From Lysobacteraceae bacterium (GTDB taxonomy: Bacteria > Pseudomonadota > Gammaproteobacteria > Nevskiales > Nevskiaceae): a DNA stretch of 64,000 nt. A program made the position numbers and the translations under genes. The notes beneath the pieces are model-generated. The model saw only the letters and a list, made by a program, of their open reading frames with translations. It had not been told where the DNA came from and searched no databases. The stretch spans positions 147,936-211,935 of the forward strand of contig PNMW01000007.1 in assembly GCA_013823855.1 (NCBI GenBank). Reading direction: 5' to 3'. Below, piece by piece: positions 43,801 to 53,406 of the stretch; the first letter of the stretch is position 1, and each line of letters begins with the position of its first letter.

Positions 43801-44783
43801 GAGACGGGGAGCAGCGGGTCGTACAGCGCTTCGACTTCGACCCGAAGGTCGGCGCGGGAAATGTCGGCCAGCACGGTCAGGCGCGGGCAGTCGGCCGGGA
43901 ACAGGCGGGCGGCAAGGGCTTCGACCTCGGCCAGATCCTGGCGATGACGCACGTAGACCTTCAGCGCCGCCGGTGCCAGCTGCCGGCCGCCGACGCTTTC
44001 CGCTTTCGCGACCAGTGCGTCGAGGTTCAGTGCCAGCTCGCGCAGCTGCGCGCCAGTATTCTCCGGATGCTTGGTTTCATGGCCGACGACCGCCGCAGTG
44101 CCGGAGACGAACAGCTGGCCCCAGGGCATCAGCATCGCCCGCGAGAAGCTCGGGCTGACCGGACCATAGGTGCGCGGGTATTCGTAGGCCGGCACCTGGC
44201 GCGGGTTCTCGATCCGCGTGCCGGCGACCTTGGCGGCGAGCAGGAACACGGTCAGCCGATCCGGCCTGGTCTGCAGGCCGATCGCGGTCGCCGCCGGCAG
44301 CGGCTGGCCGGGGTCCAGCGCCGCCGCGCGACCGACGCAGAAGCGGCGGTAGCGTTCGTCGTCACCGGCGCCCTCGTTGATCGCGCCGAGGTAGTGCCAG
44401 ATCTTCACCGGGTGCGGATAGCCGCTGCCGGCCAGCAGGGCGGCGATCTGCCGGTAGACCTCGGTGGACGCGGCCTCGATGCCGCCGTACGCGGCTTCGT
44501 CGAGCACCCACTCGGCGTACAGCAGCTGGCCGTCCTCGGCGATCGAGGCGCCGAAGGCCTGGCGGCGGCTGACCGGCCGCGTGCCATCCCAGTGTTCGCA
44601 GGCGATGCCGCCGTCGTGGCTCGGCAGGCGCAGCGGCAGCAGGCCGGGCGCCGATGCGGCACCACCCGGCGGCAGGTACGCGAAACCGGCCAGCGACTGC
44701 GGATGCGCGGTGGCGGCGACCGTCGAATAGCGGATGCGGATCGGCTGGGTCGCGTCGACGGCGCGCGGAGGCTGGCTGAACAA
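43797..44783 (-). CDS. Chorismatase of the XanB2/FkbO/Hyg5 family
   Basis: A 328-aa enzyme of the RidA-like chorismatase group, which makes 3- and/or 4-hydroxybenzoate (XanB2, Hyg5) or a dihydroxycyclohexadiene acid (FkbO) from chorismate. Family features are HPVKIWHYLGAINEGAGDDE, RRFCVGRAAAL, YPRTYGPVSPSFSRAML and LFVSGTAAVVGHETKHPENT. In Xanthomonas the products feed ubiquinone (4-HBA) and xanthomonadin pigment (3-HBA). The frame begins with TTG at 44783 and lacks a clear ribosome-binding site, so the start is uncertain. It overlaps fmt by 4 bp. The exact product is not decided by sequence alone. Confidence 0.83.
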   Translation of the reverse strand: MFSQPPRAVDATQPIRIRYSTVAATAHPQSLAGFAYLPPGGAASAPGLLPLRLPSHDGGIACEHWDGTRPVSRRQAFGASIAEDGQLLYAEWVLDEAAYGGIEAASTEVYRQIAALLAGSGYPHPVKIWHYLGAINEGAGDDERYRRFCVGRAAALDPGQPLPAATAIGLQTRPDRLTVFLLAAKVAGTRIENPRQVPAYEYPRTYGPVSPSFSRAMLMPWGQLFVSGTAAVVGHETKHPENTGAQLRELALNLDALVAKAESVGGRQLAPAALKVYVRHRQDLAEVEALAARLFPADCPRLTVLADISRADLRVEVEALYDPLLPVS

Positions 44784-44918
44784 GGGATCGGCGGGGAACG
44801 TTGAGTGGCGTTAGTTTACGGGCCGGCCGGGGTTGCGGCACGGCGGGCCTGCCGCCCGCCATTGACCGACCGGCGCCGGGCTCTATAGTCCACGGACTCC
44901 AGGCTCAGGCTCGACCTC

Positions 44919-45620
44919 ATGATCACCCTTCGCCCCGCCGACACCCGCGGCCATGCCGAACACGGCTGGCTCGACAGCCAGCACAGCTTTTCCTTCGGCA
45001 GCTGGCACGATCCGGCGTACATGGGCATCGGCGCGTTGCGGGTGCTCAACGACGACCGCGTGGTCGGCGGCGCGGGCTTTCCGCCGCACTCGCACCGGGA
45101 CATGGAGATCATCACCTACGTGCTCAGCGGCGCCTTGCGCCACAAGGACTCCACCGGCGGCAGCTCGGTGCTGAAGCCAGGCGAGATCCAGGTGATGACC
45201 GCCGGTCGCGGCATCGCCCACAGCGAGATGAACGCCGACGGTGTCGCGCCAGTGCACTTCCTGCAGATCTGGATCGTGCCGGACGTCCGCGGTGCCGCAC
45301 CCGGCTATCAGCAGCAGGCGCTCGACATCGCGGCCTTGAAGGCCGGCTTCAGCCTGGTGGCTGCGCCGGAAGCCGAGGCGGCGCCGTTCCGTCTGCTGCA
45401 GGATGCGCGGCTGTCGATCGCCTGGCCGGCGGCCGGGCAGGCGATCAGCACGGCGTTGCGTTCCGAGCGTCGCCATTACCTGCACGTCGCCCGCGGCGCG
45501 GTGCGGCTGGGTGATCAGCTGCTCGCCGACGGCGATGCCGTGCTGATCGAGCAGGAAAGCCGGCTCGCACTGAGCGCCACGGCCGATTCCGAACTGCTGC
45601 TGTTCGATCTCGCCGCCTGA
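44919..45620 (+). CDS. Pirin family protein (YhaK-like)
   Basis: A 233-aa bicupin. The N-terminal cupin has HSFSFGSWHDPAYMGIGALR, FPPHSHRDMEIITYVLSGAL with the metal His residues, and HKDSTGGSSVLKPGEIQVMT followed by GIAHSEMNAD; these are the pirin signature. The C-terminal cupin (150-233) is more degenerate. Pirins include quercetinase-like enzymes and redox sensors; the role here is unknown. The stop codon abuts the stop of the convergent HAD gene with no base between them. Confidence 0.92.
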   Translation: MITLRPADTRGHAEHGWLDSQHSFSFGSWHDPAYMGIGALRVLNDDRVVGGAGFPPHSHRDMEIITYVLSGALRHKDSTGGSSVLKPGEIQVMTAGRGIAHSEMNADGVAPVHFLQIWIVPDVRGAAPGYQQQALDIAALKAGFSLVAAPEAEAAPFRLLQDARLSIAWPAAGQAISTALRSERRHYLHVARGAVRLGDQLLADGDAVLIEQESRLALSATADSELLLFDLAA

Positions 45621-46274
45621 TCAGGTTCTCAGGGAGATCACCGGCCAGCCGCGCTTCTCGGCTTCGGCGCGCAGCACCGGATCGGCATCGACGGCGTGCG
45701 GGACATCGGTGAATTCCAGCAGCGGCAGATCGTTGCGGGAATCGCTGTAGCCGTACAGGCGCTCGAAGTGGACCGGCTGGGCGGCCAGCCAGTGCTTGAG
45801 GTTGGTGACCTTGTCGTCGCGGAAGTTCGACAGGCGGATCCGGCCGGTGAAGCGCTCGCCGTCGCGTTCCGGTTCGGTGGCCAGCAGGTGCGAGACGCCG
45901 AGGTGGGCGGCGATCGGCTCGACGATGAAGCGGTTGGTCGCGGTGGTGATCAGCAGCTCGTCGCCCTGGGCGCGATGCCGGGCCAGCAGTGCCGGCGCGT
46001 CGCGCGACACGATCGGCACGATGCATTCGGCGACGAAGCGGCTGCGCAGGGCTTCCAGGGTCGGCAGCGGGTGCACGGTCAGCGGCTTCAGCGAGAACGC
46101 CGCGAATTCGTATATGTCGAGCGTGCCGGCGGCGTACTGGTCGTAGAAGCGCTGGTTCTCGCGGCTGTAGTACTCGGGGTCGACCAGCGCGTGCGCCACC
46201 AGGAACTGGCCCCAGAGGTAGTCGCTGTCGCCGTTGAGCAGGGTGTGGTCGAGGTCGAAGACGGCGAGATTCAT
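45621..46274 (-). CDS. HAD-IB family phosphatase (SerB-like)
   Basis: A 217-aa HAD hydrolase. Motif I is [13 protein letters not shown] with nucleophile Asp7 and Asp9, motif II lies in [10 protein letters not shown], motif III at [11 protein letters not shown] and motif IV is [13 protein letters not shown]. This subfamily includes phosphoserine phosphatase and a histidinol-phosphate phosphatase, and members often lie next to rppH as here. The substrate cannot be decided. It is divergent from rppH with 125 bp between. Confidence 0.9.
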   Translation of the reverse strand: MNLAVFDLDHTLLNGDSDYLWGQFLVAHALVDPEYYSRENQRFYDQYAAGTLDIYEFAAFSLKPLTVHPLPTLEALRSRFVAECIVPIVSRDAPALLARHRAQGDELLITTATNRFIVEPIAAHLGVSHLLATEPERDGERFTGRIRLSNFRDDKVTNLKHWLAAQPVHFERLYGYSDSRNDLPLLEFTDVPHAVDADPVLRAEAEKRGWPVISLRT

Positions 46275-46399
46275 GGGCGATCAGGCGAAGCGGAAGGGGG
46301 CGCCGCCGCGTCACCGCGCGAACGCCGGCGGAGTTTGCCGCAGGCGGGAGCGCTGTGAAAGAATCGGAACCTGAACCTCCGATTGCAAAGTGCAGCCAA

Positions 46400-46933
46400 G
46401 TGATTGACGCCGATGGATTTCGTCCAAACGTCGGGATCATCCTGACGCACCCTGACGGCCGCGTGCTGTGGGCGAAACGCATCGGCCAGGATGCCTGGCA
46501 ATTTCCGCAAGGCGGGATCAAGTTCGGCGAAACGCCGGAGCAGGCCCTGTACCGGGAGCTTGAAGAGGAACTGGGCCTGACCCCTCAGCATGTGCAATGC
46601 CTCGGCGTCACCTCCGGCTGGCTGAGCTACCGCCTGCCGTCGCGGCTGATCCGCAAGGGCCGGCGGCCGCTGTGCATCGGCCAGAAGCAGAAGTGGTTCC
46701 TGCTGCGGCTGACCGGCTGCGAGTCCAAGGTCTGCTTCACCCGCTGCGACAAGCCGGAATTCGACCACTGGCGCTGGGTGGACTACTGGCATCCGCTGAA
46801 CGAGGTGGTGTCGTTCAAGCGCGAGGTCTACCTCGGCGCGCTGCGCGAACTGGCGCCGCTGATCGGCGCGCCGGTCCAGCCGAGCGCGGCGAATCACGCC
46901 GCGTCGGCCGAGCGGATCGCCCGCACTCAGTAG
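46400..46933 (+). CDS. rppH: RNA pyrophosphohydrolase RppH
   Basis: Removes pyrophosphate from the 5' end of mRNAs, starting RNase E-dependent decay. The 177-aa Nudix protein has [14 protein letters not shown] at the start, [20 protein letters not shown] and the Nudix box ending [12 protein letters not shown], then [15 protein letters not shown] and [14 protein letters not shown]. The GTG at 46400 gives the family N-terminus; another GTG at 46355 would add 15 residues. The last 7 bp overlap the end of the convergent TonB-receptor gene. Confidence 0.95.
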   Translation: MIDADGFRPNVGIILTHPDGRVLWAKRIGQDAWQFPQGGIKFGETPEQALYRELEEELGLTPQHVQCLGVTSGWLSYRLPSRLIRKGRRPLCIGQKQKWFLLRLTGCESKVCFTRCDKPEFDHWRWVDYWHPLNEVVSFKREVYLGALRELAPLIGAPVQPSAANHAASAERIARTQ

Positions 46934-49107
46934 TAGCGGTACTCCACGCCACCCTGCACCAGCCGCGGGGCACCCGGCACGATGCCGCGCGTGCGGTCGA
47001 CGATGTAGACCTGATCGAACAGGTTCTTCACCGTGAAGAACACGCCGAAGCCGCTGTTCGGCACCGCGTAGTTCAGCGCCAGATTCCAGATCGTGGTGCC
47101 GGATATCTTTCCGATCTGGCCGTTGCCATTGGCCGCCGGCGTCTCGGTATTGGCGAAATCGCTGAACTGCCGGCCGATGTAGACCGCTTCCAGACGCCCC
47201 TCGAAGCCGGCGTTGTGGCTGTAGCCGAGCGTCGAGGTCAGGGTGTGGCGCGCGGCGTAGGGCAGTCGGCGGCTGGGAGCGGAGCCGGCAACGGTGGCGC
47301 CATTGCTGACCTGGGTCAGCGCGGTTTCCTGGTCGGCGGTCGGCAGTGCCGTCCAGGCCAGTTCGACGAACGGATTGTGGGCGCCAGGCAGCCAGCTGCC
47401 GATATCGGCGCGGCCGCTCAGTTCGAAGCCCTCGTACAGCGTTTCGCCCTGGGCCAGCGGCACGCTGCCGCCGGCGATGTTGCCGACCGCGATCTGGTTC
47501 TTGAAGTCGTTGCGGAAGTAGGTGCCTTCGAGGCGGATGCCGTTGACCGGCCGCGCCCGCACGCCGGCCTCGAAATTGATGCTCGATTCGGCGTTGACGT
47601 CGACCGCCACGCCGGAGTTGTCGACGATGTCCTCGGTGCGCGGCGGCGCGAAGCCCTTGTGGATGCCGGTGTAGACGGTGGTGCGGTCGTCGATCGCATA
47701 GGAGCCGCTGAACGAATACAGCACGCGGGTCAGATCGGCCTTGCCGTCGGCACCGGTGACGATGTTGGTGCGCTCGTAGTTGACGTGCTCGACGCGGACA
47801 CCGGGCGCGAAGGTGAACGCGCCGATCTTCACCTCGTTCTGCGCGTAGCCGCTGATCGCGTCGGTATCGCGCTGGTTGTCCTCGACGATGGTGCCGCTGC
47901 GCGCCGTCGGCGAACTGGCGTTGACCTGCAGGCGGTCCTGACGTTCGAAGTGGTAGCGGACGCCGGTCTGCAGTTCGTGGTCGAGGCCGAAGGCGGTGAA
48001 CGGCAGGGTCAGCCGCGGTTCGATGCCGGCGTTGTAGTAATCGCGCAAGCGGCCCTGCACCGAGTTGCAGGCGTTGGAATCGACCGCGTTGCCGGCCAGC
48101 CGGGCATCGCGGAAGGCGGTGCCGCACTGGGTGTCGGTGGTCGTCGAGCCCTGCCGCCACCAGTTGCGCGCGAAGTTGGCGAAATAGGCGTTGGTGGTCA
48201 GGCGCGCCTTGCCGATGGTCCAGTCGTCGGTCAGCGACGCACCCCAGCGGTAGGCGTCGAAGTAGTCGTTCTCGAACGGGTTGTAGCGGGCGCCGAAGTT
48301 GCGATATTCGGCGTCGGTCAGGCCCGAGTAGCTGACCTGCGAGTTCTCGCGGTAGTAGTTGGCGCGGGCGATCAGCGTGTGCGCTTTCGTCACCGCGACG
48401 ACGCCCTTGTAGTTGACGTCGTCGATCGAGAGATCGGTGTTGTCGCGGGCGCCGTTCGACTGCTTGCGCACGTAATCGAAGCGATGGCCGTCGAGGCTGA
48501 TCGTGCCATGGCCGGCGAAGTAGTCGCGGTTGCCGCCGGCCAGCGACAGGCCGCCGGTCAGGGTCTTGCTCGGGATCGGGGTGATGTAGTTGATGACGCC
48601 GCCGATCGTCTGCGGGCCGTACAGATTCACCGCAGCGCCCTTGAGCACCTCCACGCGGTCGAAGCGCTCGATCGGCGGGTGGTAGTAGCTGGCGTTGTCG
48701 CCGTAGACGCCATAGGTCACCGGGATGCCGTCTTCGAGCAGAAGCACCTTGGTCGAGCGCGTCGGATTCAGGCCGCGGATACCGATGTTCGGCCTGAGGC
48801 CGAAGCCTTCCTCGTCGCGGACGCTGACGCCGGGCAGCTTGCGCAGCGCCTCATTGGTGGTGAATACGCGGCTGGCGCGCAGGGTGTCGGCGTCGAGTAC
48901 CTGCGCCGAGCCGGCGGTCTTGGCCAGGTCATCGGCTTCGCCGACGATGGTCACCGCTTTCAGCACGACGGTGGTTTCGCCCTTTTCGGGGGTCTCGGTT
49001 GCCGCCGCGACCTTCACGGTCTTGCCTTCCGTGGCCTCGGTGGCCGCTTCGGCGACCGTCGTCGACGACACGGCGAGGACCAGCCCCAGCCAGCCTGCGT
49101 TCTGCAT
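46927..49107 (-). CDS. TonB-dependent outer-membrane receptor (FecA-like)
   Basis: A 726-aa receptor with signal peptide ([21 protein letters not shown]), a short linker with [17 protein letters not shown] serving as a TonB-box candidate, the plug domain (about 55-165; [60 protein letters not shown]) and a 22-strand barrel ending GGVEYRYY with terminal Tyr. The plug is closest in style to Fe(III)-dicitrate-type receptors. A Fur box upstream supports iron uptake. There is no N-terminal FecR-signalling extension. A stretch open to 49602 lies outside the gene. Confidence 0.93.
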   Translation of the reverse strand: MQNAGWLGLVLAVSSTTVAEAATEATEGKTVKVAAATETPEKGETTVVLKAVTIVGEADDLAKTAGSAQVLDADTLRASRVFTTNEALRKLPGVSVRDEEGFGLRPNIGIRGLNPTRSTKVLLLEDGIPVTYGVYGDNASYYHPPIERFDRVEVLKGAAVNLYGPQTIGGVINYITPIPSKTLTGGLSLAGGNRDYFAGHGTISLDGHRFDYVRKQSNGARDNTDLSIDDVNYKGVVAVTKAHTLIARANYYRENSQVSYSGLTDAEYRNFGARYNPFENDYFDAYRWGASLTDDWTIGKARLTTNAYFANFARNWWRQGSTTTDTQCGTAFRDARLAGNAVDSNACNSVQGRLRDYYNAGIEPRLTLPFTAFGLDHELQTGVRYHFERQDRLQVNASSPTARSGTIVEDNQRDTDAISGYAQNEVKIGAFTFAPGVRVEHVNYERTNIVTGADGKADLTRVLYSFSGSYAIDDRTTVYTGIHKGFAPPRTEDIVDNSGVAVDVNAESSINFEAGVRARPVNGIRLEGTYFRNDFKNQIAVGNIAGGSVPLAQGETLYEGFELSGRADIGSWLPGAHNPFVELAWTALPTADQETALTQVSNGATVAGSAPSRRLPYAARHTLTSTLGYSHNAGFEGRLEAVYIGRQFSDFANTETPAANGNGQIGKISGTTIWNLALNYAVPNSGFGVFFTVKNLFDQVYIVDRTRGIVPGAPRLVQGGVEYRYY

Positions 49108-49273
49108 GTCCCTTCTCTCTCGATGGTTGCGGACGCCTCGATGGCGTCTCGGTGCGTTCTCGCAAGGCGCTGCCGAATTGCTGATCGGGCAGGGGTACGC
49201 CGCGGTGCGGGCCGCCGGCGCTGCAAATGCGAACCGGTCAGCCTTGAGTGAACTTATCCGATGCGACGTCGAT

Positions 49274-49288
49274 TGACAATCATTCTCA
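49274..49288. promoter_or_regulatory. Fur box
   Basis: TGACAATCATTCTCA is a 7-1-7 inverted repeat close to the Fur consensus TGATAATNATTATCA, differing at one base in each half. It lies between the divergent TonB receptor and bfd genes, 21 bp upstream of the bfd ATG, in an AT-rich patch. Confidence 0.82.
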
Positions 49289-49309
49289 TTACGTTTTATT
49301 TTCCGTCGC

Positions 49310-49543
49310 ATGATCATCTGCGTCTGCAAGGCCGTTTCCGACAAGTCCATCCGCCGCTCGGTCGAGCAGGGCGACGTGATCTCGTTGCGTGACCTGAGCC
49401 GTGAAACCGGGCTCGGCACTTGCTGCGGCAAATGCGTTCCGGCGGCGCGGTCGACACTGGCGCAGGCGCTGTCCGCACTGCCGGCGGTGTCGCCAATGCA
49501 TGCCGAACTGGGCCTGCCGGTCGGTTCGCGGCTGGCCTGCTGA
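49310..49543 (+). CDS. bfd: Bacterioferritin-associated ferredoxin
   Basis: A 77-aa [2Fe-2S] protein that reduces the haem of bacterioferritin so that stored iron is released. The ligands are Cys4, Cys6, Cys39 and Cys42 (MIICVCKAV, CCGKC), the standard spacing. The C-terminal tail of about 20 residues is longer than in E. coli. Placement beside a Fur box and upstream of bfr fits iron-starvation induction. Confidence 0.95.
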   Translation: MIICVCKAVSDKSIRRSVEQGDVISLRDLSRETGLGTCCGKCVPAARSTLAQALSALPAVSPMHAELGLPVGSRLAC

Positions 49544-49639
49544 TCCTGTGCCGTCCCTGTGCTGGCGGCAGAACGCCAGCGGTAACTGGGAATCACACGC
49601 AAAATCGTTCAAAAGAACAGCAAAAACAACAGGTTAAGC

Positions 49640-49668
49640 TTGTTCATCCGGTTCGGGCTGCCTATACT
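49640..49668 (+). promoter_or_regulatory. Probable bfr promoter
   Basis: TTGTTC (49640-49645) and TATACT (49663-49668) are separated by 17 bp, 29 bp before the bfr ATG, within the 154-bp gap after bfd. It would allow bfr to be expressed separately from Fur-controlled bfd. Confidence 0.55.
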
Positions 49669-49697
49669 GCGGCTGACCCCCAACCGGACCCACGACC

Positions 49698-50180
49698 ATG
49701 CGCGGCGACGCCAAAGTCCTAGAGTTTCTCAATCTCGCGCTGAAGAACGAGCTGACGGCCGTCAATCAGTATTTCCTCCACGCCCGTATCTTCGGCAACT
49801 GGGGGCTGAAGAAGCTCGAGAAGTACGAATACGGCGAGTCCATCGACGAGATGAAGCACGCCGACAAGCTGATCAAGCGGATCCTGTTCCTGAATGGCCT
49901 GCCCAACCTGCAGGACCTCGGCAAGCTGTACATCGGCGAGGACGTCAAGGAAATCCTCGAGTGCGACCTGAAGCTGGAATACGAGGCACACCCGCTGTAC
50001 CGTGATGCCATCGCGCACTGCGAAGTGGTCAAGGACTACGTGACCCGCGAACTGCTGGTTGCGATCCAGGAAAGCGAGGAGCATCACATCGACTGGATCG
50101 AGGAACAGCTGGGTCTGATCGAGAAGATCGGCATCCAGAACTACATGCAGTCGGCGATGGGCGAGATCGGCGAAAGCTGA
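49698..50180 (+). CDS. bfr: Bacterioferritin
   Basis: A 160-aa ferritin-like iron-storage subunit that assembles into 24-mers binding haem. It starts MRGDAKVLEFLNLALKNELT; ferroxidase ligands Glu18, Glu51 and His54 and the haem-ligand Met52 (SIDEMKHADKLIK) are present, with further ligands in ESEEHHIDWIEEQ. It is the storage protein served by the bfd product encoded just upstream, with its own promoter. Confidence 0.97.
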   Translation: MRGDAKVLEFLNLALKNELTAVNQYFLHARIFGNWGLKKLEKYEYGESIDEMKHADKLIKRILFLNGLPNLQDLGKLYIGEDVKEILECDLKLEYEAHPLYRDAIAHCEVVKDYVTRELLVAIQESEEHHIDWIEEQLGLIEKIGIQNYMQSAMGEIGES

Positions 50181-50200
50181 TCGAGCCTTGATGCGCAACG

Positions 50201-50229
50201 AAAAAGCCCGCGATATCCGCGGGCTTTTT
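50201..50229. terminator. Bidirectional intrinsic terminator
   Basis: AAAAAGCCCGCG-ATAT-CCGCGGGCTTTTT-type stem-loop with an A-run on the left and a T-run on the right, 20 bp after the bfr stop and 21 bp before the end of convergent hemJ. It can end transcription from both sides. Confidence 0.93.
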
Positions 50230-50250
50230 CGTTGGCCTTGCGGCGCTGGT

Positions 50251-50670
50251 TCAGAACGGCTTGACGATCACCAGGATCACCATCGCGACCAGCAGAACCG
50301 CTGGGATCTCGTTGATCAGCCGGTAGAACTTGTGGCTGCGGGTGTTGGCCTTGGCCGCGAATTTCCGGGTCAGGCCCTTCAGCCAGCCGTAGTAGCCGGA
50401 CAGGATCACCGCCAGCAGGATCTTCAGATGCAGCCAGCCGCCGCTCTGGAAGTAGCCCGGGTTGGCGGCCAGCAGCGCGACCGCGAACACCCAGGTGCCG
50501 ATCATCGCGATCAGGCCGATGTTGTAGAGCTTCCGCTCCATGATGCAGAAGCGGGTGTGTTCGGTTTCGGCGGTGACGTCACAGTGGTAGACGAACAGGC
50601 GCGGCAGATAGAAGAGCGCGGCGAACCAGGAGACCATGAAAATCACGTGGAAGGACTTGAGCCAGAGCAT
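50251..50670 (-). CDS. hemJ: Protoporphyrinogen IX oxidase HemJ
   Basis: A 139-aa inner-membrane protein with four hydrophobic segments, of the HemJ (UPF0093) family that oxidises protoporphyrinogen IX in bacteria lacking HemG or HemY. Conserved pieces are [20 protein letters not shown] with the essential His, [11 protein letters not shown], then [20 protein letters not shown] and [16 protein letters not shown]. The start at 50670 gives the family beginning; the frame is open to 50703. With hemB it is the second haem-synthesis gene of the window. Confidence 0.93.
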   Translation of the reverse strand: MLWLKSFHVIFMVSWFAALFYLPRLFVYHCDVTAETEHTRFCIMERKLYNIGLIAMIGTWVFAVALLAANPGYFQSGGWLHLKILLAVILSGYYGWLKGLTRKFAAKANTRSHKFYRLINEIPAVLLVAMVILVIVKPF

Positions 50671-50747
50671 CGTCGTCGGCCGGAATTGAAGGGGGAAACG
50701 CACGGTATCATCGCGGCCCGCGTGGCGGGATGTCAGGAGTGTGGGTC

Positions 50748-51779
50748 GTGATCGAAGTCGGAATCGTCGGTGGGACCGGATACACCGGCGCCGAATTGCT
50801 GCGGCTGCTGGCGGTGCATCCAGGCGTGCGCCTCAAGGTGCTGACCTCCCGTGCCGAGGCCGGCAAGCGCGCCGATGCCTGGTTTCCGCACCTGCGCGGC
50901 CGCATCGACTTGAGCTTCACCGCACCCGATGACGATGCACTGGCCGCCTGCCAGGCGGTGTTCTTCGCCACCCCGCATGCCACCTCGATGAAGCTGGCGC
51001 CGGCGCTGATCGCCCGCGGTGTGCGGGTCATCGACTTGTCGGCCGACTACCGGATTCGCGATGCCGCGGTGTTCAAGCGCTGGTATGCCCATGACCACGC
51101 CAGCCCGGAGCTGCTGGACGAGGCGGTGTATGGCCTGCCGGAAGTGAATCGCGACGCGATTCGCGGTGCCCGTCTGGTTGCAGCCGCCGGCTGCTATCCG
51201 ACCGCGACCCAGCTGGGCTTCCTGCCACTGATCGAGAATGGCCTGATCGACACGCAAGCCTTGATCGCCGACTGCAAGTCCGGCGTCAGTGGTGCCGGCC
51301 GGGAAGCGAAGGTCGGCTCGCTGTTCGCCGAATGCGCCGACACGCTGATGGCCTACGGCGTCGCCGGACATCGGCATCTTCCGGAAATCGAGCAGGGGCT
51401 GACGCGGGCGTCGACCGGGCCGGTCAGGCTGACCTTCGTGCCGCATCTGACGCCGATGATCCGCGGCATCCACGCCACGCTGTACGGGCGGCTGCTGAAC
51501 CAGGACGTCGATCTGCAGGCACTGTTCGAGGCGCGCTATCGCGACGAGCCGTTCGTCGACGTGCTGCCGGCCGGCGCCCATCCGGAAACCCGCTCGGTGC
51601 GCGGCTCGAATATCTGCCGGATCGCGGTGCATCGGCCGCAAGGTGGCGATACCGTGGTGGTGCTGTCGGCGATCGACAATCTGGTCAAGGGTGCAGCCGG
51701 CCAGGCCGTGCAGTGCTTCAACCTGATGTTCGGCTTCGACGAGCGCGCCGCGCTGGACGGCGTACCGCTGGCACCCTGA
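50748..51779 (+). CDS. argC: N-acetyl-gamma-glutamyl-phosphate reductase
   Basis: Third step of arginine synthesis. About 343 aa. The NADP loop is [18 protein letters not shown], and the catalytic Cys149 lies in [32 protein letters not shown] and [17 protein letters not shown] are further family blocks. AGGAG at 50734-50738 is ideally placed for GTG at 50748 rather than the upstream ATG at 50730. The stop shares a base with the next gene's ATG. Confidence 0.95.
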   Translation: MIEVGIVGGTGYTGAELLRLLAVHPGVRLKVLTSRAEAGKRADAWFPHLRGRIDLSFTAPDDDALAACQAVFFATPHATSMKLAPALIARGVRVIDLSADYRIRDAAVFKRWYAHDHASPELLDEAVYGLPEVNRDAIRGARLVAAAGCYPTATQLGFLPLIENGLIDTQALIADCKSGVSGAGREAKVGSLFAECADTLMAYGVAGHRHLPEIEQGLTRASTGPVRLTFVPHLTPMIRGIHATLYGRLLNQDVDLQALFEARYRDEPFVDVLPAGAHPETRSVRGSNICRIAVHRPQGGDTVVVLSAIDNLVKGAAGQAVQCFNLMFGFDERAALDGVPLAP

Positions 51780-52543
51780 TGGCCGACCCGCGGCATCGCG
51801 TTGTCGTCACCACCGACCAGCCGAACCGGCGGCGCGTCATTGTCACCGGCGTCGTCACGCTGGCGCTGCTGGCGTCGTTCGCGTTGTACCGCTACACCCG
51901 GGCGACCACGGTGTCGGATTTCGAGGCGGCGACCGGCGAGCGCGATCGCCTGCTGGACGAACGTCGTCAGCTGACCCGGGACCTGCGTGCGGCGAAGGCG
52001 GAAGCCGATACCTTGCGCGACCAGGTTGCCTATCTGACCCGATCGCAGCAGATCGACGATGGCGCCTGCGTCGCGGTCAAGCAGTCGCTGGGCCGGTTGC
52101 AGGCGGAGTCCGCTGATCTTCGCGAGCAGTTGGCGTTCTACCGCGGGATCGTCTCGCCGCAGGAGTCACAGGCGGGAGTGCGGGTCTATGAATTCCGGAT
52201 CACCGCGTTGAAATCGGCGCCGGGTGCTTTCCGTTACGACCTCGTGCTGATCCAGCCGGTACGCAGCGAAAAGCGCGTGGGTGGTCAGGCGCAGGTCGTC
52301 ATCGAGGGCCTCAAGGACCGCAAGAAGCAACGCCTGAAGCTTGCCGACGTAGCCGTGAACGGGGATGGAAATCTGTTATTTTCGTTTCAGTACTTCGAAG
52401 AGTTCAGCGGCGAGCTGCGCTTGCCGAACGGGTTCCGGCCGTTGCGCGCGATCGTGAGTTTGCAGCCGGGCGGGGACGGCAAGCCCGGCATCGAAGACGA
52501 ATACGAGTGGGCGAAGATCGTCCAGGAGGCTGACGAACGATGA
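51779..52543 (+). CDS. Coiled-coil single-pass membrane protein (DUF6776-like)
   Basis: A 254-aa protein with a transmembrane segment at about 20-37 (VIVTGVVTLALLASFALY), a heptad-rich helix at about 45-125 (AATGERDRLLDERRQLTRDL, AKAEADTLRDQV), and a C-terminal beta-type domain (FRYDLVLIQPVRSEKRVGGQ, FSFQYFEEFSGELRLPNGFR). This family is found between argC and the bactofilin gene in several gammaproteobacteria. ATG overlaps the argC stop by one base and the end overlaps the bactofilin start by 4 bp. It could link the inner membrane to the bactofilin scaffold; that is inference. Confidence 0.82.
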   Translation: MADPRHRVVVTTDQPNRRRVIVTGVVTLALLASFALYRYTRATTVSDFEAATGERDRLLDERRQLTRDLRAAKAEADTLRDQVAYLTRSQQIDDGACVAVKQSLGRLQAESADLREQLAFYRGIVSPQESQAGVRVYEFRITALKSAPGAFRYDLVLIQPVRSEKRVGGQAQVVIEGLKDRKKQRLKLADVAVNGDGNLLFSFQYFEEFSGELRLPNGFRPLRAIVSLQPGGDGKPGIEDEYEWAKIVQEADER

Positions 52544-52992
52544 AAGGGTTTCTTGGCGGCAATGCTTCGTCGGCAGGCAAGGGCGGATCGGTCGACTCGC
52601 TGATCGGTCGCCAGACGGAAATTCTCGGCGATGTCCGCTTCGCCGGTGGTCTGCACCTCGACGGCCGCGTCAAGGGTTCGGTCAGCGTGTCCGGTGGAGA
52701 TGCTTCGGCGACGTTGTCGATCAGCGAGAGCGGGGCGGTCGAGGGCGATATCCGGGTGCCGAACGTGATTCTCAACGGAACTGTCGTCGGCGATGTTCAT
52801 GCCAGCGAAAAGCTGGTGCTCAATGCCAAGGCGCGCGTGAACGGAAACGTCCATTACAAGGTCTTGCAGATGGAGCCGGGCGCCACCATCAACGGTCAAC
52901 TGGTGCACGATACGGCGCCGGTCGCGACCACGACACGGTCCGAATTCGCCGTCCTCGATATTCAGGACGCGCGCCGTAGCAAGCTGGGCTGA
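52540..52992 (+). CDS. Bactofilin (polymer-forming cytoskeletal protein)
   Basis: A 150-aa protein with the right-handed beta-helix DUF583 core at about 20-120: [31 protein letters not shown], then [18 protein letters not shown] and [13 protein letters not shown] in regular steps. Unstructured ends flank the core. Bactofilins self-assemble without nucleotide and organise cell-wall or polar proteins. It is coupled to the coiled-coil membrane protein gene by an ATGA overlap and followed by erpA 20 bp later. Confidence 0.93.
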   Translation: MKGFLGGNASSAGKGGSVDSLIGRQTEILGDVRFAGGLHLDGRVKGSVSVSGGDASATLSISESGAVEGDIRVPNVILNGTVVGDVHASEKLVLNAKARVNGNVHYKVLQMEPGATINGQLVHDTAPVATTTRSEFAVLDIQDARRSKLG

Positions 52993-53012
52993 GGTTTCAC
53001 TGGAGATTGACG

Positions 53013-53372
53013 ATGGACGGCAACGATGCACTGGCAAGCACAGAATCCGAAGTGATCTTCACGGCGGCAGCCGCCGGCAAGGTGCGCGAGCTGCTGGAGG
53101 AAGAGAACAATCCGGCTCTGAAGCTGCGTGTATTCGTCACCGGAGGTGGCTGCTCCGGCTTCAAGTACGGCTTCACCTTCGACGAGAACCTCGAAGAGGG
53201 CGATCTGTCAGTCGAGAACGGCGGCGTGATCCTGCTTGTCGACCCGATGAGCCTGCAGTATCTGAGCGGTGCCGAGATCGACTACAAGGACGACGTCGAC
53301 GGCGCCCAGTTCGTGATCCGCAATCCAAACGCCACCACGACATGCGGCTGCGGTTCGTCGTTCTCGGTCTGA
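53013..53372 (+). CDS. erpA: Iron-sulfur cluster insertion protein ErpA
   Basis: An A-type Fe-S carrier of 119 aa that delivers clusters to apo-proteins, including those of isoprenoid synthesis and respiration. The three cluster Cys are visible: [11 protein letters not shown], then [10 protein letters not shown] at the C-terminus. [20 protein letters not shown] and [17 protein letters not shown] are strongly conserved. GGAG at 53002-53005 supports ATG at 53013. Confidence 0.96.
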   Translation: MDGNDALASTESEVIFTAAAAGKVRELLEEENNPALKLRVFVTGGGCSGFKYGFTFDENLEEGDLSVENGGVILLVDPMSLQYLSGAEIDYKDDVDGAQFVIRNPNATTTCGCGSSFSV

Positions 53373-53406
53373 CCGACAGCGCGCGGGCGATACGCCTGCC
53401 GCCGCG

